Below are positions 51,839-60,224 of a stretch of 64,000 bases of DNA, piece by piece. Where the stretch lies: contig CBFHOH010000005.1 of NCBI GenBank assembly GCA_965657335.1, positions 88,869-152,868 on the forward strand, in the 5' to 3' direction. The notes beneath the pieces are model-generated. The model searched no databases. It was not told the DNA's origin and saw only the letters and a list, made by a program, of their open reading frames with translations. The position numbers and the translations under genes are program-made. Source of the DNA: UBA4582 sp965657335 (GTDB lineage: Bacteria; Pseudomonadota; Gammaproteobacteria; Pseudomonadales; Azotimanducaceae). The first letter of the stretch is position 1, and each line of letters starts with the position of its first letter.

Positions 51839-53416
51839 TCAGATCTCGAATTTGATTCCCTGAGCAAGCGGTAGGTCTAAGGAGTAGTTGATCGTGTTAG
51901 TGCTTCTCCGCATATAACCTTTCCACGCATCGGAGCCTGATTCCCGACCGCCACCGGTTTCTTTTTCGCCACCAAAGGCTCCGCCAATTTCTGCGCCGCT
52001 GGTGCCGATATTGACATTTGCGATGCCACAGTCACTGCCAACCATTGATGTAAACCGCTCAGCTTCTCTCACGTCATTGGTGAAAATAGCGGAAGAAAGG
52101 CCTTGAGGTACCGCGTTATTTCGCTCAATCGCATCGTCGAGATCAGCGTAGCGAAATAGATACAGCACTGGTGCGAAAGTTTCCTGTTCCATATTGGGCA
52201 AGCTTGGAGGCATCTCGACTAATGCTGGTTGTACATAAAAAGCTTGCTCACATCCTGCGACGATCGTCCGATGACCGCCGAAGACCTCGGCTCCTTTATT
52301 CTTGGCCAACTTTAGAGCCTCTTGCATCATGTCATAAGCGTTTTGATCTATCAGTGGGCCAACTAACGTTGCCGCATCAAGGGGGTTGCCTACTTCAACT
52401 GAGTTAAACACCGCTTTCAAACCTGTCACAAAATCATCATAAACGGCATCGTGTATAAATAACCTTCTGGTCGTTGTGCATCGTTGTCCGGCTGTGCCAA
52501 CCGCACCAAACACGGTAGCAAGTGTCGCCATTTTAAGATCTGCCGACGGGCAAATAATCATAGCGTTATTACCGCCAAGCTCCAGTATCGTGCGTCCCAT
52601 TCTTGCTGCTACCTTGGGTGCAACAATTTTACCCATAGCGCAGCTGCCTGTGGCACTGATGAGTGGCAAGCGATCATCCTCGACCATCATGTTACCCACG
52701 TCGGATTCGCCTAGAATAATCTGCGAGAGGTTTGCTGGCGCGTCCGAGCCAAACTCGGCGATTGCCTCATTAAGGATTGCCTGGCATGCCAGCGCCGTCA
52801 GCGGAGATTTCTCTGATGGCTTCCAGACGATGCTGTTACCGCAAACTAGCGCCAATGCTGCATTCCAAGACCAGACTGCCACTGGAAAGTTGAACGCTGA
52901 AATAATGCCAACGGGACCTATCGGGTGCCAATTCTCTTGCATCTTGTGCTCGGGTCGCTCGGACGCAATGGTGAGCCCATACAACTGTCGGGATAGTCCG
53001 ACTGCAAAATCGCAGATATCGATCATTTCCTGAACTTCACCAAGGCCTTCCTGAAAGATCTTGCCTGATTCCAGCGTCACCAGTTCCCCTAGCACCTCTT
53101 TATGTGCCCTGAGTTTTTCACCCAACAGGCGAACAAGTTCACCTCGTCTTGGTGCTGGCAGCTCTCTCCACTGCCTGTACGCGCGCTCTGAATTAGATAG
53201 GATTTCCTCAACATCATCAGTTGTATGGCGGGCGATTTGGCCCAAAATAGCGCCGTCCACTGGGCTAAAAAGCGCAATATCGCCGTCTTCAAGAGAAGCA
53301 AGGTCTATCCCGAGCGCGGCTAGGCAAACGGATGTACGTTGTTTTGTTGTATCAGTTGAGGTCAAAATTTCTTCCCATGATGTGGTATCGATATTCGAAG
53401 GTCTTGGATTACTCAT
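51839..53416 (-). CDS. Aldehyde dehydrogenase, aminoadipate-semialdehyde type
   Basis: A 525-residue NAD(P)+-dependent aldehyde dehydrogenase of the ALDH7 group. It has the catalytic cysteine C313 in GTAGQRCTTTRRLF and general base E279 in ILELGGNNAMI. ISAFNFPVAVWSWNAALAL and GGAFGGEKETGGGRESGSDAWK are strongly ALDH7-like. ALDH7 enzymes oxidise 2-aminoadipate-6-semialdehyde (as piperideine-6-carboxylate) to aminoadipate in lysine breakdown. Its ATG overlaps the stop of the saccharopine dehydrogenase-like gene by four bases, which supports this substrate. Confidence 0.92.
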   Translation of the reverse strand: MSNPRPSNIDTTSWEEILTSTDTTKQRTSVCLAALGIDLASLEDGDIALFSPVDGAILGQIARHTTDDVEEILSNSERAYRQWRELPAPRRGELVRLLGEKLRAHKEVLGELVTLESGKIFQEGLGEVQEMIDICDFAVGLSRQLYGLTIASERPEHKMQENWHPIGPVGIISAFNFPVAVWSWNAALALVCGNSIVWKPSEKSPLTALACQAILNEAIAEFGSDAPANLSQIILGESDVGNMMVEDDRLPLISATGSCAMGKIVAPKVAARMGRTILELGGNNAMIICPSADLKMATLATVFGAVGTAGQRCTTTRRLFIHDAVYDDFVTGLKAVFNSVEVGNPLDAATLVGPLIDQNAYDMMQEALKLAKNKGAEVFGGHRTIVAGCEQAFYVQPALVEMPPSLPNMEQETFAPVLYLFRYADLDDAIERNNAVPQGLSSAIFTNDVREAERFTSMVGSDCGIANVNIGTSGAEIGGAFGGEKETGGGRESGSDAWKGYMRRSTNTINYSLDLPLAQGIKFEI

Positions 53417-54558
53417 GCTGCGTGTTGTTGCGCTACGTTCTGTTGAGTGATCGTCGGTTTGTAAACCTCACCAAATCTGTTCTCAAGGAATGTTTCCAAC
53501 GGGACTTCTTCCTGAGTGACGAAACCCTTATTTCTGATCTTGTTCTGCCTTAATAAATCAAGGATGGCGCATATACTGCCTGCAGTGGTGATTTGAATTC
53601 CGCTTCGGAGTATCCCGCCGACTTCGCGACCATAAACTTTGTTGGCATAGGTCTCCTGCATCAATTGTCCTCCCTTGATACCGCTCACAGTGACAAAGAT
53701 GAGTACAACATCCTGCATCGTCGCAGGCACCGCGTTTTCGAGTACATTTTTTAACAAATCACGACGATCTCGAAGTCCTAAGTCATGTAACAGTGTTTTC
53801 ATGATATCCCTGTGTCCGGGATATCGAATTGTCTTATAAGCGAGATTTTTGACTCTGCCTTTAAGACTTTCTCCAAGAGAGCCAATGCCTCCTGAAGTAT
53901 TGAACATTTCATATTGAATACCATCGAGAGAAATGTGCTCGAGGTGTTCAAGTGCCGGTACAGTGGTGACAGCGCCGTCCTGAATGGCAACGCAAGATTC
54001 ACAGTATTCGTTGATAACACCGTCTGTACTCCAGGTCAGATTGTAATTTAGAGAATTTGACGGGAATTGTGGAAGCGCACCGACACACATCCGGATCGTT
54101 TCCAGCTCGCTAAAGGTTGAGGCTAACTGATTTGTGACGATAGAAATGAATCCTGGTGCTAGCCCGCATTGTGGAATGAATGCGCTGCTGGCTGTGCTCC
54201 CCAAATTTTTTACATAGTTCGTGCTGGCAACGTCTTCAGTCAAATCAAGATAATGGCACCCTGACCGCTGTGCTGCATCGGCAATCTTCATGGTGAGAAA
54301 ATAGGGCGTTGAGCTTAAGACGGCGAATTTGTTTTTTAATACATCGTCAAGTGCCGCTGCATCAGAGACATCAAGCCGATGTTTGCTCAGACAAGGGTGA
54401 TCAGCAAAGTGTCCAAGCGATTCTGTCGAGACATCGATTAGTGTCACGTAATAGTCATTACTCTCGAGCAGGAGCGCTACAATCGTTTCGCCAATTTTAC
54501 CCGCACCAACGACGGCAACGTCGGTTTTGGCTGTACTTGTAGATTTAGTCGCGCTCAT
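53413..54558 (-). CDS. Saccharopine dehydrogenase-like protein
   Basis: A protein of about 381 residues with an N-terminal Rossmann domain (VAVVGAGKIGETIVALLL) and the saccharopine dehydrogenase layout: YLDLTEDVASTNYV, FIPQCGLAPGFISIVTNQLA and a C-terminal substrate domain. The start at 54558 is fixed by a strong ribosome site (AAGGAG, 9 bases); an earlier in-frame ATG at 54633 would run into the divergent regulator promoter. Pairing with an ALDH7 enzyme points to lysine catabolism through saccharopine or a related step. It could be a glutamate-forming saccharopine dehydrogenase or an aminoadipate-semialdehyde reductase. Confidence 0.88.
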   Translation of the reverse strand: MSATKSTSTAKTDVAVVGAGKIGETIVALLLESNDYYVTLIDVSTESLGHFADHPCLSKHRLDVSDAAALDDVLKNKFAVLSSTPYFLTMKIADAAQRSGCHYLDLTEDVASTNYVKNLGSTASSAFIPQCGLAPGFISIVTNQLASTFSELETIRMCVGALPQFPSNSLNYNLTWSTDGVINEYCESCVAIQDGAVTTVPALEHLEHISLDGIQYEMFNTSGGIGSLGESLKGRVKNLAYKTIRYPGHRDIMKTLLHDLGLRDRRDLLKNVLENAVPATMQDVVLIFVTVSGIKGGQLMQETYANKVYGREVGGILRSGIQITTAGSICAILDLLRQNKIRNKGFVTQEEVPLETFLENRFGEVYKPTITQQNVAQQHAA

Positions 54559-54646
54559 AATCTTGTTCTCCTTAGTCATTTGACGACATTTTGGCTGATC
54601 ACGCTGTACATAAGTAAGGGATAAAATGATCAAAATGCACTAATAT
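54559..54646. promoter_or_regulatory. Divergent control region between the lysine genes and the Lrp-type regulator
   Basis: 88 bases separate the two divergent starts, so both promoters and any operator must lie here. Lrp/AsnC regulators usually control the divergent neighbour, so binding sites are expected, but no clear dyad was found. A five-codon frame, ATG ATC AAA ATG CAC TAA (54626-54643), has AAGGG five bases upstream and stops three bases before the regulator's ATG. Confidence 0.55.
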
Positions 54647-55105
54647 ATGCACAAAATGACTACTAATTCGGACGTTTTAGTGAATTATTTGGATCAGAAA
54701 CTGGTACACAAGTTAAAAGAGAATGCCCGCGTGAGTACATCCGAGCTGGCGAGAGTGCTTAACGTCTCACGTACAACGGTCACCGGCAGAATTAAAAAGC
54801 TCGAGCAGACCGGCGTGATCAAGGGTTACACGCTGCAGTACGGAGAAGATTACGCGGCGAGACTGCTGACGGCACACGTCCAGCTGAAGGTGACACAAAA
54901 GCTTACGGTGCAGACCACACGTGCGTTGCAAAATATGGATGAGGTGAGGTCGCTATTTGCGATTTCCGGCAATTACGACTTGATCGCAATCGTTGAAGCG
55001 AAAGACACCGCGAGACTCAACCGGGTGCTTGATCTCATTGGGGATTTGCAGGGTATTGAGAGAACAAACTCATCAGTGATCCTAGAAACCAAATTTGATA
55101 GATGA
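54647..55105 (+). CDS. Lrp/AsnC-family transcriptional regulator
   Basis: A 152-residue regulator. The N-terminal winged helix-turn-helix contains VSTSELARVLNVSRTTVTGRIKKLEQTGVI, the recognition-helix pattern of Lrp/AsnC. The C-terminal RAM (amino-acid-binding) domain includes VRSLFAISGNYDLIAIVEAKD. A second ATG at 54656 is an alternative start. Divergence from a lysine-type catabolic pair suggests it senses lysine or a product of its breakdown and controls that pair. Confidence 0.93.
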   Translation: MHKMTTNSDVLVNYLDQKLVHKLKENARVSTSELARVLNVSRTTVTGRIKKLEQTGVIKGYTLQYGEDYAARLLTAHVQLKVTQKLTVQTTRALQNMDEVRSLFAISGNYDLIAIVEAKDTARLNRVLDLIGDLQGIERTNSSVILETKFDR

Positions 55106-55112
55106 ACAAGAT

Positions 55113-55808
55113 TTACCTGCGGCCGAACGCCGTTTTAGCAAAAGCGGTACGTTGGAAATGGTCATGATAACCGAGGACCTTTGTCACATAGCGTTGAGTC
55201 TCCGGATAGGGAGGAATACCGCGATGTTTTTCAACTGTCGTTGCGCCTGCGTTGTATGCGGCAAGCACGAGTGGAATCTGTCCATCAAAGCGGTTTAGCA
55301 GGTATCTCAGGTGTTTTACGCCCGCAAAGATATTCTCTCTTGGATTAAAGCGATCCTTCACTTGGTATTGAGAAGCTGTTGCTTTCATCAGTTGCATTAA
55401 TCCCGTTGCGCCTCTCTTCGACACCGCGTTTGGATTAAAAGCAGATTCAACCTGAATGACCGCCTCAATCAACGCCGGATCCACATTATATTGGCCTCCT
55501 GCTGCGCTGATATATTGATCGAATCGACGTGATCGATCCGTGGATATGGGGCGATTGGCGAGTATGTGACCAGCATGGCTCAGCGTATCTCGCTTTGACA
55601 ACAGTTGATATGAGCCATCGTTGCCTGCGGGCGGACGGTCGCTGACCAGTCTTTCTCCATCCGGTCCTAGGTATACGTACACTTCTGCGTGTGCGGTGTG
55701 CAAAATCATGAATGGCAGCAGTAGGAAGATCAACACGGGGGTCATTCTTTTCATTAAGCGGATGACTTTGTTGGAACAGTCTCTTTTATCATCGACCAGT
55801 GTGTTCAT
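55113..55808 (-). CDS. Lytic transglycosylase with DUF4124 N-terminal domain
   Basis: A periplasmic peptidoglycan-cleaving enzyme. A signal peptide (MTPVLIFLLLPFMILHTAHA) precedes a DUF4124-type segment (VYVYLGPDGERLVSDRPP) and then an SLT domain: LIEAVIQVESAFNPNAVSKRGATG with the catalytic glutamate in QVES, GLMQLMKATASQYQ, and ILNRF/LVLAAYNAGATTVEKH. I gave the ATG at 55808; starts at 55754 or 55745, just before the signal sequence, are equally possible because no ribosome site is clear. Convergent with the Lrp gene, seven bases apart. Confidence 0.9.
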   Translation of the reverse strand: MNTLVDDKRDCSNKVIRLMKRMTPVLIFLLLPFMILHTAHAEVYVYLGPDGERLVSDRPPAGNDGSYQLLSKRDTLSHAGHILANRPISTDRSRRFDQYISAAGGQYNVDPALIEAVIQVESAFNPNAVSKRGATGLMQLMKATASQYQVKDRFNPRENIFAGVKHLRYLLNRFDGQIPLVLAAYNAGATTVEKHRGIPPYPETQRYVTKVLGYHDHFQRTAFAKTAFGRR

Positions 55809-55985
55809 GGGATCGCTATCCAAGTACCAGTGCTGTGGGGAGGATTTTTGAGGGTACAAAATAGCACCGTTTCATATATTCTATCGGTTGACTTTCAAAG
55901 GTCAAAGATTGCTTGAACCCAGTCTCAAATCTTCGCATAAGCGACAGCTCACGCTGCAAGTTAATAAATATAGAGATTCACCACC

Positions 55986-56477
55986 ATGTCTACAAATTAC
56001 CTGTTACCAGATTTATGTGATGCCTACCCAGAGCAGATAAAGGTCGTGACGCCGCTGTTCAAGTCATACGGCGGCAAGCAACACTATCATGGCGAAATTG
56101 TGACGATTAAGTGTCATGAAGACAATTCTTTAGTGGCAGCGCAGGTTGATCAGAATGGCACAGGAAAAGTGCTTGTTGTTGATGGCGGAGGATCACTTCG
56201 TTGCGGCCTCTTGGGCGATAATCTAGCGGCAAAGGCCGTTAAGAATGGATGGCAAGGCATCGTGGTTTACGGGTGTATCCGGGACGTGGATGAGATCGGT
56301 GGTATGGAACTTGGTGTTCATGCGCTAGAGACGCACCCAATGAAGTCGGTAAAAAGAGGTACCGGTTTGCTCAACGAAACAGTTTCTTTTGGCTCTGTTG
56401 AGTTTTCCCCGGGCGCTTACCTTTACGCAGATAACAATGGCCTGTTAGTCGCCCAAGCGCCTCTCGCGCCGGTTTAG
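55986..56477 (+). CDS. rraA: Ribonuclease E activity regulator RraA
   Basis: A 163-residue protein matching RraA (161 residues in E. coli). It starts STNYLLPDLCDAYPEQIKVV and contains KVLVVDGGGSLRCGLLGDNLA, VVYGCIRDVDEIG and ALETHPMKSVKRGTG, all typical. In E. coli it binds RNase E and inhibits it. The sequence is also of the demethylmenaquinone-methyltransferase-like/aldolase fold, but the overall match to RraA is strong. Transcribed alone. Confidence 0.95.
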   Translation: MSTNYLLPDLCDAYPEQIKVVTPLFKSYGGKQHYHGEIVTIKCHEDNSLVAAQVDQNGTGKVLVVDGGGSLRCGLLGDNLAAKAVKNGWQGIVVYGCIRDVDEIGGMELGVHALETHPMKSVKRGTGLLNETVSFGSVEFSPGAYLYADNNGLLVAQAPLAPV

Positions 56478-56515
56478 CGGTCATCGATCTCGCGTCAAAT
56501 TGAGCACACTTGAGT

Positions 56516-57571
56516 TCAGATCTTCAGCTGCCTGAGATTGGGGTCTATCGATCCGGTCTCCCAGGCCGCTTTGAACTTCCTGGTAAGACGATTGTTTTCC
56601 GAGATGTCTCGATAATTCGCAAAACCCTCATAACGTTCAACGTCCTGTCGCAGGATGACTCCCGCGTTATCTACTAGAACAAATTCTTCGTTCGTTACTC
56701 TGAAATCGGGGTGGACAATTTTTATACTAATGGAAGAGGGCAGCCTTCGATAAATCTCGAGTATCGCGTGGCTGTTTTTGACGATTCTATGGGAATCGTA
56801 AATTAGTATCTCTATCTTCGTATATCGATTCTTACGTGCAAGTTTTGATAATGCTTGTTTCAAGTCTTCATTGTGAAACAGTCGGTGATCCAGCGCCGGT
56901 GACCAGATACAGACTGACTGGCTTGCTTGACTTATCATTTGCTGAATCACGTTTCTGAACGCTGTCTCCTGTCCCAATGACAGGAGCTGACTCGAAAGCC
57001 CTAGTGTGTTGGTTTGATCGGCGGCCTCGTCGTTTTCACCAGACATTTGCCCTGATTGACTGCCTTCGCTCGCGACGTTAATTACTCCCGGTTTGTAGTT
57101 AGCACTGTATTGCTGGTGCTCATGCCTGACAGGTTCCAGCACCTGAATCATCTTCTGATGTTGAATACCGGCTTCGTCAAAACGCGGACCTGTTTCAACA
57201 AAACCAGCTTTCTGGTAGAACCCGATCGCGTGAACTTGGGCGTTGAGAAACACCTGTTCAAAACCTAGTGTGCGGGCTTTCTCAACAGCTGTGCCGAGGA
57301 TAGCAGCACCAATTCCTTCTCCACGATGGTGTTCCAGAACCGCCATTCGTCCAATTTGACCGGTTTTCAGTAAACGTCCGGTACCTATTGGTTGCTTGTT
57401 ATAATCATGCACTAGCCAATGCCATGAGGAGTCATCGAGGCCATCGAACTCTTCTTCCGGTGGTACTGACTGCTCGATGATAAACACGAGTTTTCTTAAA
57501 TTAAGCAACGCCTGCTTGTCTGTCTCCCAATCAGCTTCCTTGATATCGAAGTTTTGCAAGCTCAGGGTCAT
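56516..57571 (-). CDS. GNAT acetyltransferase fused to a PLD-like C-terminal domain
   Basis: A 351-residue, two-domain protein. Residues about 1-150 are a GNAT fold: LRKLVFIIEQSVPPEEEFDG at the start, GRLLKTGQIGRMAVLEHHRG with the acetyl-CoA loop RGEGIGAAILG following, and LNAQVHAIGFYQKAGFVE. A low-complexity linker (about 150-195) leads to a C-terminal domain that looks like a phospholipase-D fold half (QSVCIWSPALDHRLFHNEDLKQ, KIEILIYDSH, EEFVLVDNAGVILRQ) but lacks the catalytic HxK(x)4D. Its ATG overlaps the roxA stop by four bases. Role unknown; its position beside a ribosomal oxygenase hints at protein or ribosome modification. Confidence 0.85.
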   Translation of the reverse strand: MTLSLQNFDIKEADWETDKQALLNLRKLVFIIEQSVPPEEEFDGLDDSSWHWLVHDYNKQPIGTGRLLKTGQIGRMAVLEHHRGEGIGAAILGTAVEKARTLGFEQVFLNAQVHAIGFYQKAGFVETGPRFDEAGIQHQKMIQVLEPVRHEHQQYSANYKPGVINVASEGSQSGQMSGENDEAADQTNTLGLSSQLLSLGQETAFRNVIQQMISQASQSVCIWSPALDHRLFHNEDLKQALSKLARKNRYTKIEILIYDSHRIVKNSHAILEIYRRLPSSISIKIVHPDFRVTNEEFVLVDNAGVILRQDVERYEGFANYRDISENNRLTRKFKAAWETGSIDPNLRQLKI

Positions 57572-58755
57572 TCTCCGACGGCTTCCATGAATTGGATAGC
57601 GCCGTTTAACATAAGCAATTGCATGAATGCCACGTTCTCCTCTCGTTCAAAAACCATGCTGGCGGTTACTTCGCGGAAGCGTGAAAGCTGTGTAACGAGT
57701 TCAACACAGGTTGCGTTCAGGCTAAAGACCTCGCCATTGAGAAACAAATGCAGTGGTTCGGATTCTTTTTGATGCGTCATTCGCGTCGGCAACGTTAATT
57801 GAAAAGGGGCACCTCTAAGACGATGCGCGATCAACTCGCTGTCTACTTGCAATTGCGTCATAGGCTGTATCAGAGCGGGTTCTTTCAACTCTGTCATATA
57901 GCGTCCGAACCACTGAGCCATTAGCTTGCGATTTGAGACGAACTCGAGGTATCGGGATTGCAAGGCATTAATCATTGAACCAGACAGAAAATCGGTTGAT
58001 GGATCTAGCTTATCATCGAGCGTGTTGCTTCCAGCTTCGCTGGTAAGATGATCATCCAACAACTCATCGGTGTAGTTTGACACAAGCTCCAACATGGTTG
58101 GATTACGAATACCGATAGAAAGCGTCATGGAATTCTGTCCGGCAATGCCCCAATGTCCGGCGCCAGGAGGCAAGTAAAGTATGTCGCCAGCCCCCATGGT
58201 CTGACTAAACTCTGGGTCAAATGAGGGTAGCAGTCGAAGATCTGAATTCAGATCCAGTTCCGTTTCTTCATGACGGCAAGCGTCCCATTGCCAGTTTTTC
58301 TCGCCGTCAAGTTGGAACAGGAAGACATCATAGTGATCAAAATGAGGACCGCAGCTCGCGCCTTTTCCGCCAATTGTGACCATGATGTCTTCAATTCGCC
58401 AGCGCGGTATAAAGCTAAAATGATGGGTCAGAAGCGCGTTCAGAGCTGGAACATGTTGATCGGCACCTTGTACCATTAACATGCTGCCATCGTCAGATAG
58501 GGTCTTTTCGATAGCTGTGGGGGAGAAGGGACCAAATGCCAGCTGAAACTTATTCGCTTCCTGCTGAATAGTTCTGGACTCGACGAATTCAGAACTTGCA
58601 AGCTCAACAATATCTTTGTAAATCAATTCTTTAGATAGTTTATTTGCTGTAGATTCAAGACCGCCTTTAAAAACTGCAGGACGCTGTCGCCAATATTTCG
58701 ACATAAATTCAGTGCAGGTAAGTTCAGTATTTTCGAGCCAATTTACTTCAGTCAT
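57568..58755 (-). CDS. roxA: Ribosomal oxygenase (RoxA/YcfD-like, JmjC cupin)
   Basis: A 395-residue JmjC-type 2-oxoglutarate oxygenase. The iron motif is HFDHYDVFLFQLDGEKNW with HxD (H-Y-D), and the distal histidine lies in LPPGAGHWGIAGQ. The C-terminal winged-helix-like region is present (LPTRMTHQKESEPLHLFL, ATCVELVTQLSR). E. coli YcfD hydroxylates ribosomal protein L16 on an arginine; this homologue has the same order of domains and similar length (373). It follows purB by nine bases on the same strand, a gene order common in gammaproteobacteria. Confidence 0.92.
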   Translation of the reverse strand: MTEVNWLENTELTCTEFMSKYWRQRPAVFKGGLESTANKLSKELIYKDIVELASSEFVESRTIQQEANKFQLAFGPFSPTAIEKTLSDDGSMLMVQGADQHVPALNALLTHHFSFIPRWRIEDIMVTIGGKGASCGPHFDHYDVFLFQLDGEKNWQWDACRHEETELDLNSDLRLLPSFDPEFSQTMGAGDILYLPPGAGHWGIAGQNSMTLSIGIRNPTMLELVSNYTDELLDDHLTSEAGSNTLDDKLDPSTDFLSGSMINALQSRYLEFVSNRKLMAQWFGRYMTELKEPALIQPMTQLQVDSELIAHRLRGAPFQLTLPTRMTHQKESEPLHLFLNGEVFSLNATCVELVTQLSRFREVTASMVFEREENVAFMQLLMLNGAIQFMEAVGE

Positions 58756-58764
58756 GTGAATACA

Positions 58765-60147
58765 TCATTCATTCAGCAGCTTCTCGACTAGCTCGCTAGC
58801 GAGTCCCGTGTAGTTCATCGGCGTCAGTTCTCGTATCTGATCGCGTGCAGACTCAGGAATCTCGAGCGTTTGAAGCATTTGCTCGATGCTTTCCTGTTTA
58901 AGGGACTGGCCTCGGGTAAGCTCTTTGAGTTTTTCGTAGGGTTCTTCAACACCGTGTCGCCGCATGATTGTCTGAATAGGCTCAGCGAGAATTTCCCAAC
59001 TGCGATCAAGATCCTGTTCCAGCGCCGCGGGGTTGATTTCGAGTTTTCCAAGTCCCTTGAGTGTCGATTTATAAGACAACAGGGAATAGGCAAAGCCAGT
59101 ACCCATATTTCTCAAAACAGTTGAATCCGTGAGATCTCGCTGCCAGCGGCTAATGGGCAATTTTTCGCTGAGATGGCCAAAAATGGCATTAGCGATGCCA
59201 AGATTGCCTTCGGAATTCTCAAAGTCGATTGGATTTACCTTGTGGGGCATGGTCGAGGAGCCCGTTTCGCCTTCAATTTTTCTTTGCTTAAAATAGCCGA
59301 TGGATATGTAAGACCAGATGTCTCGATCAAAATCGATCAGGATGGTATTAAATCGCGATGTTGCTTGAAACAGCTCCGCCATATAGTCGTGGGGCTCAAT
59401 TTGAGTCGTGTATGGATTCCAGATGATGCCCAGACTTGAGACAAATTGTTCACTCATCGCCAGCCAATCGAGGTCTGGGTAAGTCACCTGGTGGGCATTG
59501 AGGTTGCCGACAGCACCGTTAATCTTACCCATAATCTGAACTGCTCCCAGCTGTTTGACCTGACGCCGAAGGCGGGCAACAACGTTAGCGAATTCCTTAC
59601 CCAGCGTTGTTGGCGTTGCTGTCTGGCCGTGAGTTCGAGACAACATGGGCATGGCAGCATATTTGCGGGCAAATTCCGCTAACTTGTGATTCAACTCGTC
59701 CATCAAGGGCCGCATAACGATGTCTCGGCCATCCTTTAACATCAGCGCGTGGGATAAATTGTTAATGTCCTCGGAAGTGCAGGCGAAATGAATAAACTCC
59801 ATGTTCTTTTCTAGTGAGCTGATACCGCTTTCGACAAACTTCGATTTGAGATAGTACTCAACCGCTTTGACGTCGTGATTCGTTGTGGCTTCATTTTTCT
59901 TGATTAGGGCAGCCTCTGTTTCATCAAAGCTGACAATGAGCTTTTCTAAAAAGTCGTTTTCTTCATCGGTTAGTGCAGGTAGTTCCTTTATGCCCGACTG
60001 ACTCGCGAGAAATTGAAACCAGCGAATTTCCACGTAAACCCGGTAGTAAATCAACCCAAATTCGCTGAAATAGGGTCTGAGTTCTGCCGTTTTGTCTCCA
60101 TATCGTCCATCAATCGGGTTTATTGCAGTCAGTGTCGATAACGTCAT
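58765..60147 (-). CDS. purB: Adenylosuccinate lyase
   Basis: A 460-residue purine biosynthesis enzyme (two steps: SAICAR to AICAR, and adenylosuccinate to AMP). It shows the superfamily signature GETGSSTMPHKVNPIDFEN with the catalytic serine loop, the acid-base region MLSRTHGQTATPTTLGKEFAN and SEDINNLSHALML. It opens with LTAINPIDGRYGDKTAELR, the proteobacterial PurB start. Same-strand order mnmA-hflD-purB-roxA. Confidence 0.97.
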   Translation of the reverse strand: MTLSTLTAINPIDGRYGDKTAELRPYFSEFGLIYYRVYVEIRWFQFLASQSGIKELPALTDEENDFLEKLIVSFDETEAALIKKNEATTNHDVKAVEYYLKSKFVESGISSLEKNMEFIHFACTSEDINNLSHALMLKDGRDIVMRPLMDELNHKLAEFARKYAAMPMLSRTHGQTATPTTLGKEFANVVARLRRQVKQLGAVQIMGKINGAVGNLNAHQVTYPDLDWLAMSEQFVSSLGIIWNPYTTQIEPHDYMAELFQATSRFNTILIDFDRDIWSYISIGYFKQRKIEGETGSSTMPHKVNPIDFENSEGNLGIANAIFGHLSEKLPISRWQRDLTDSTVLRNMGTGFAYSLLSYKSTLKGLGKLEINPAALEQDLDRSWEILAEPIQTIMRRHGVEEPYEKLKELTRGQSLKQESIEQMLQTLEIPESARDQIRELTPMNYTGLASELVEKLLNE

Positions 60148-60224
60148 AGTTTTCTCTGGTGCGGTTTATTATTAATTGAATCGAGCTGTTTTTGGCTCGA
60201 GCGTATAAGAAAGCGTTTTTTGCG

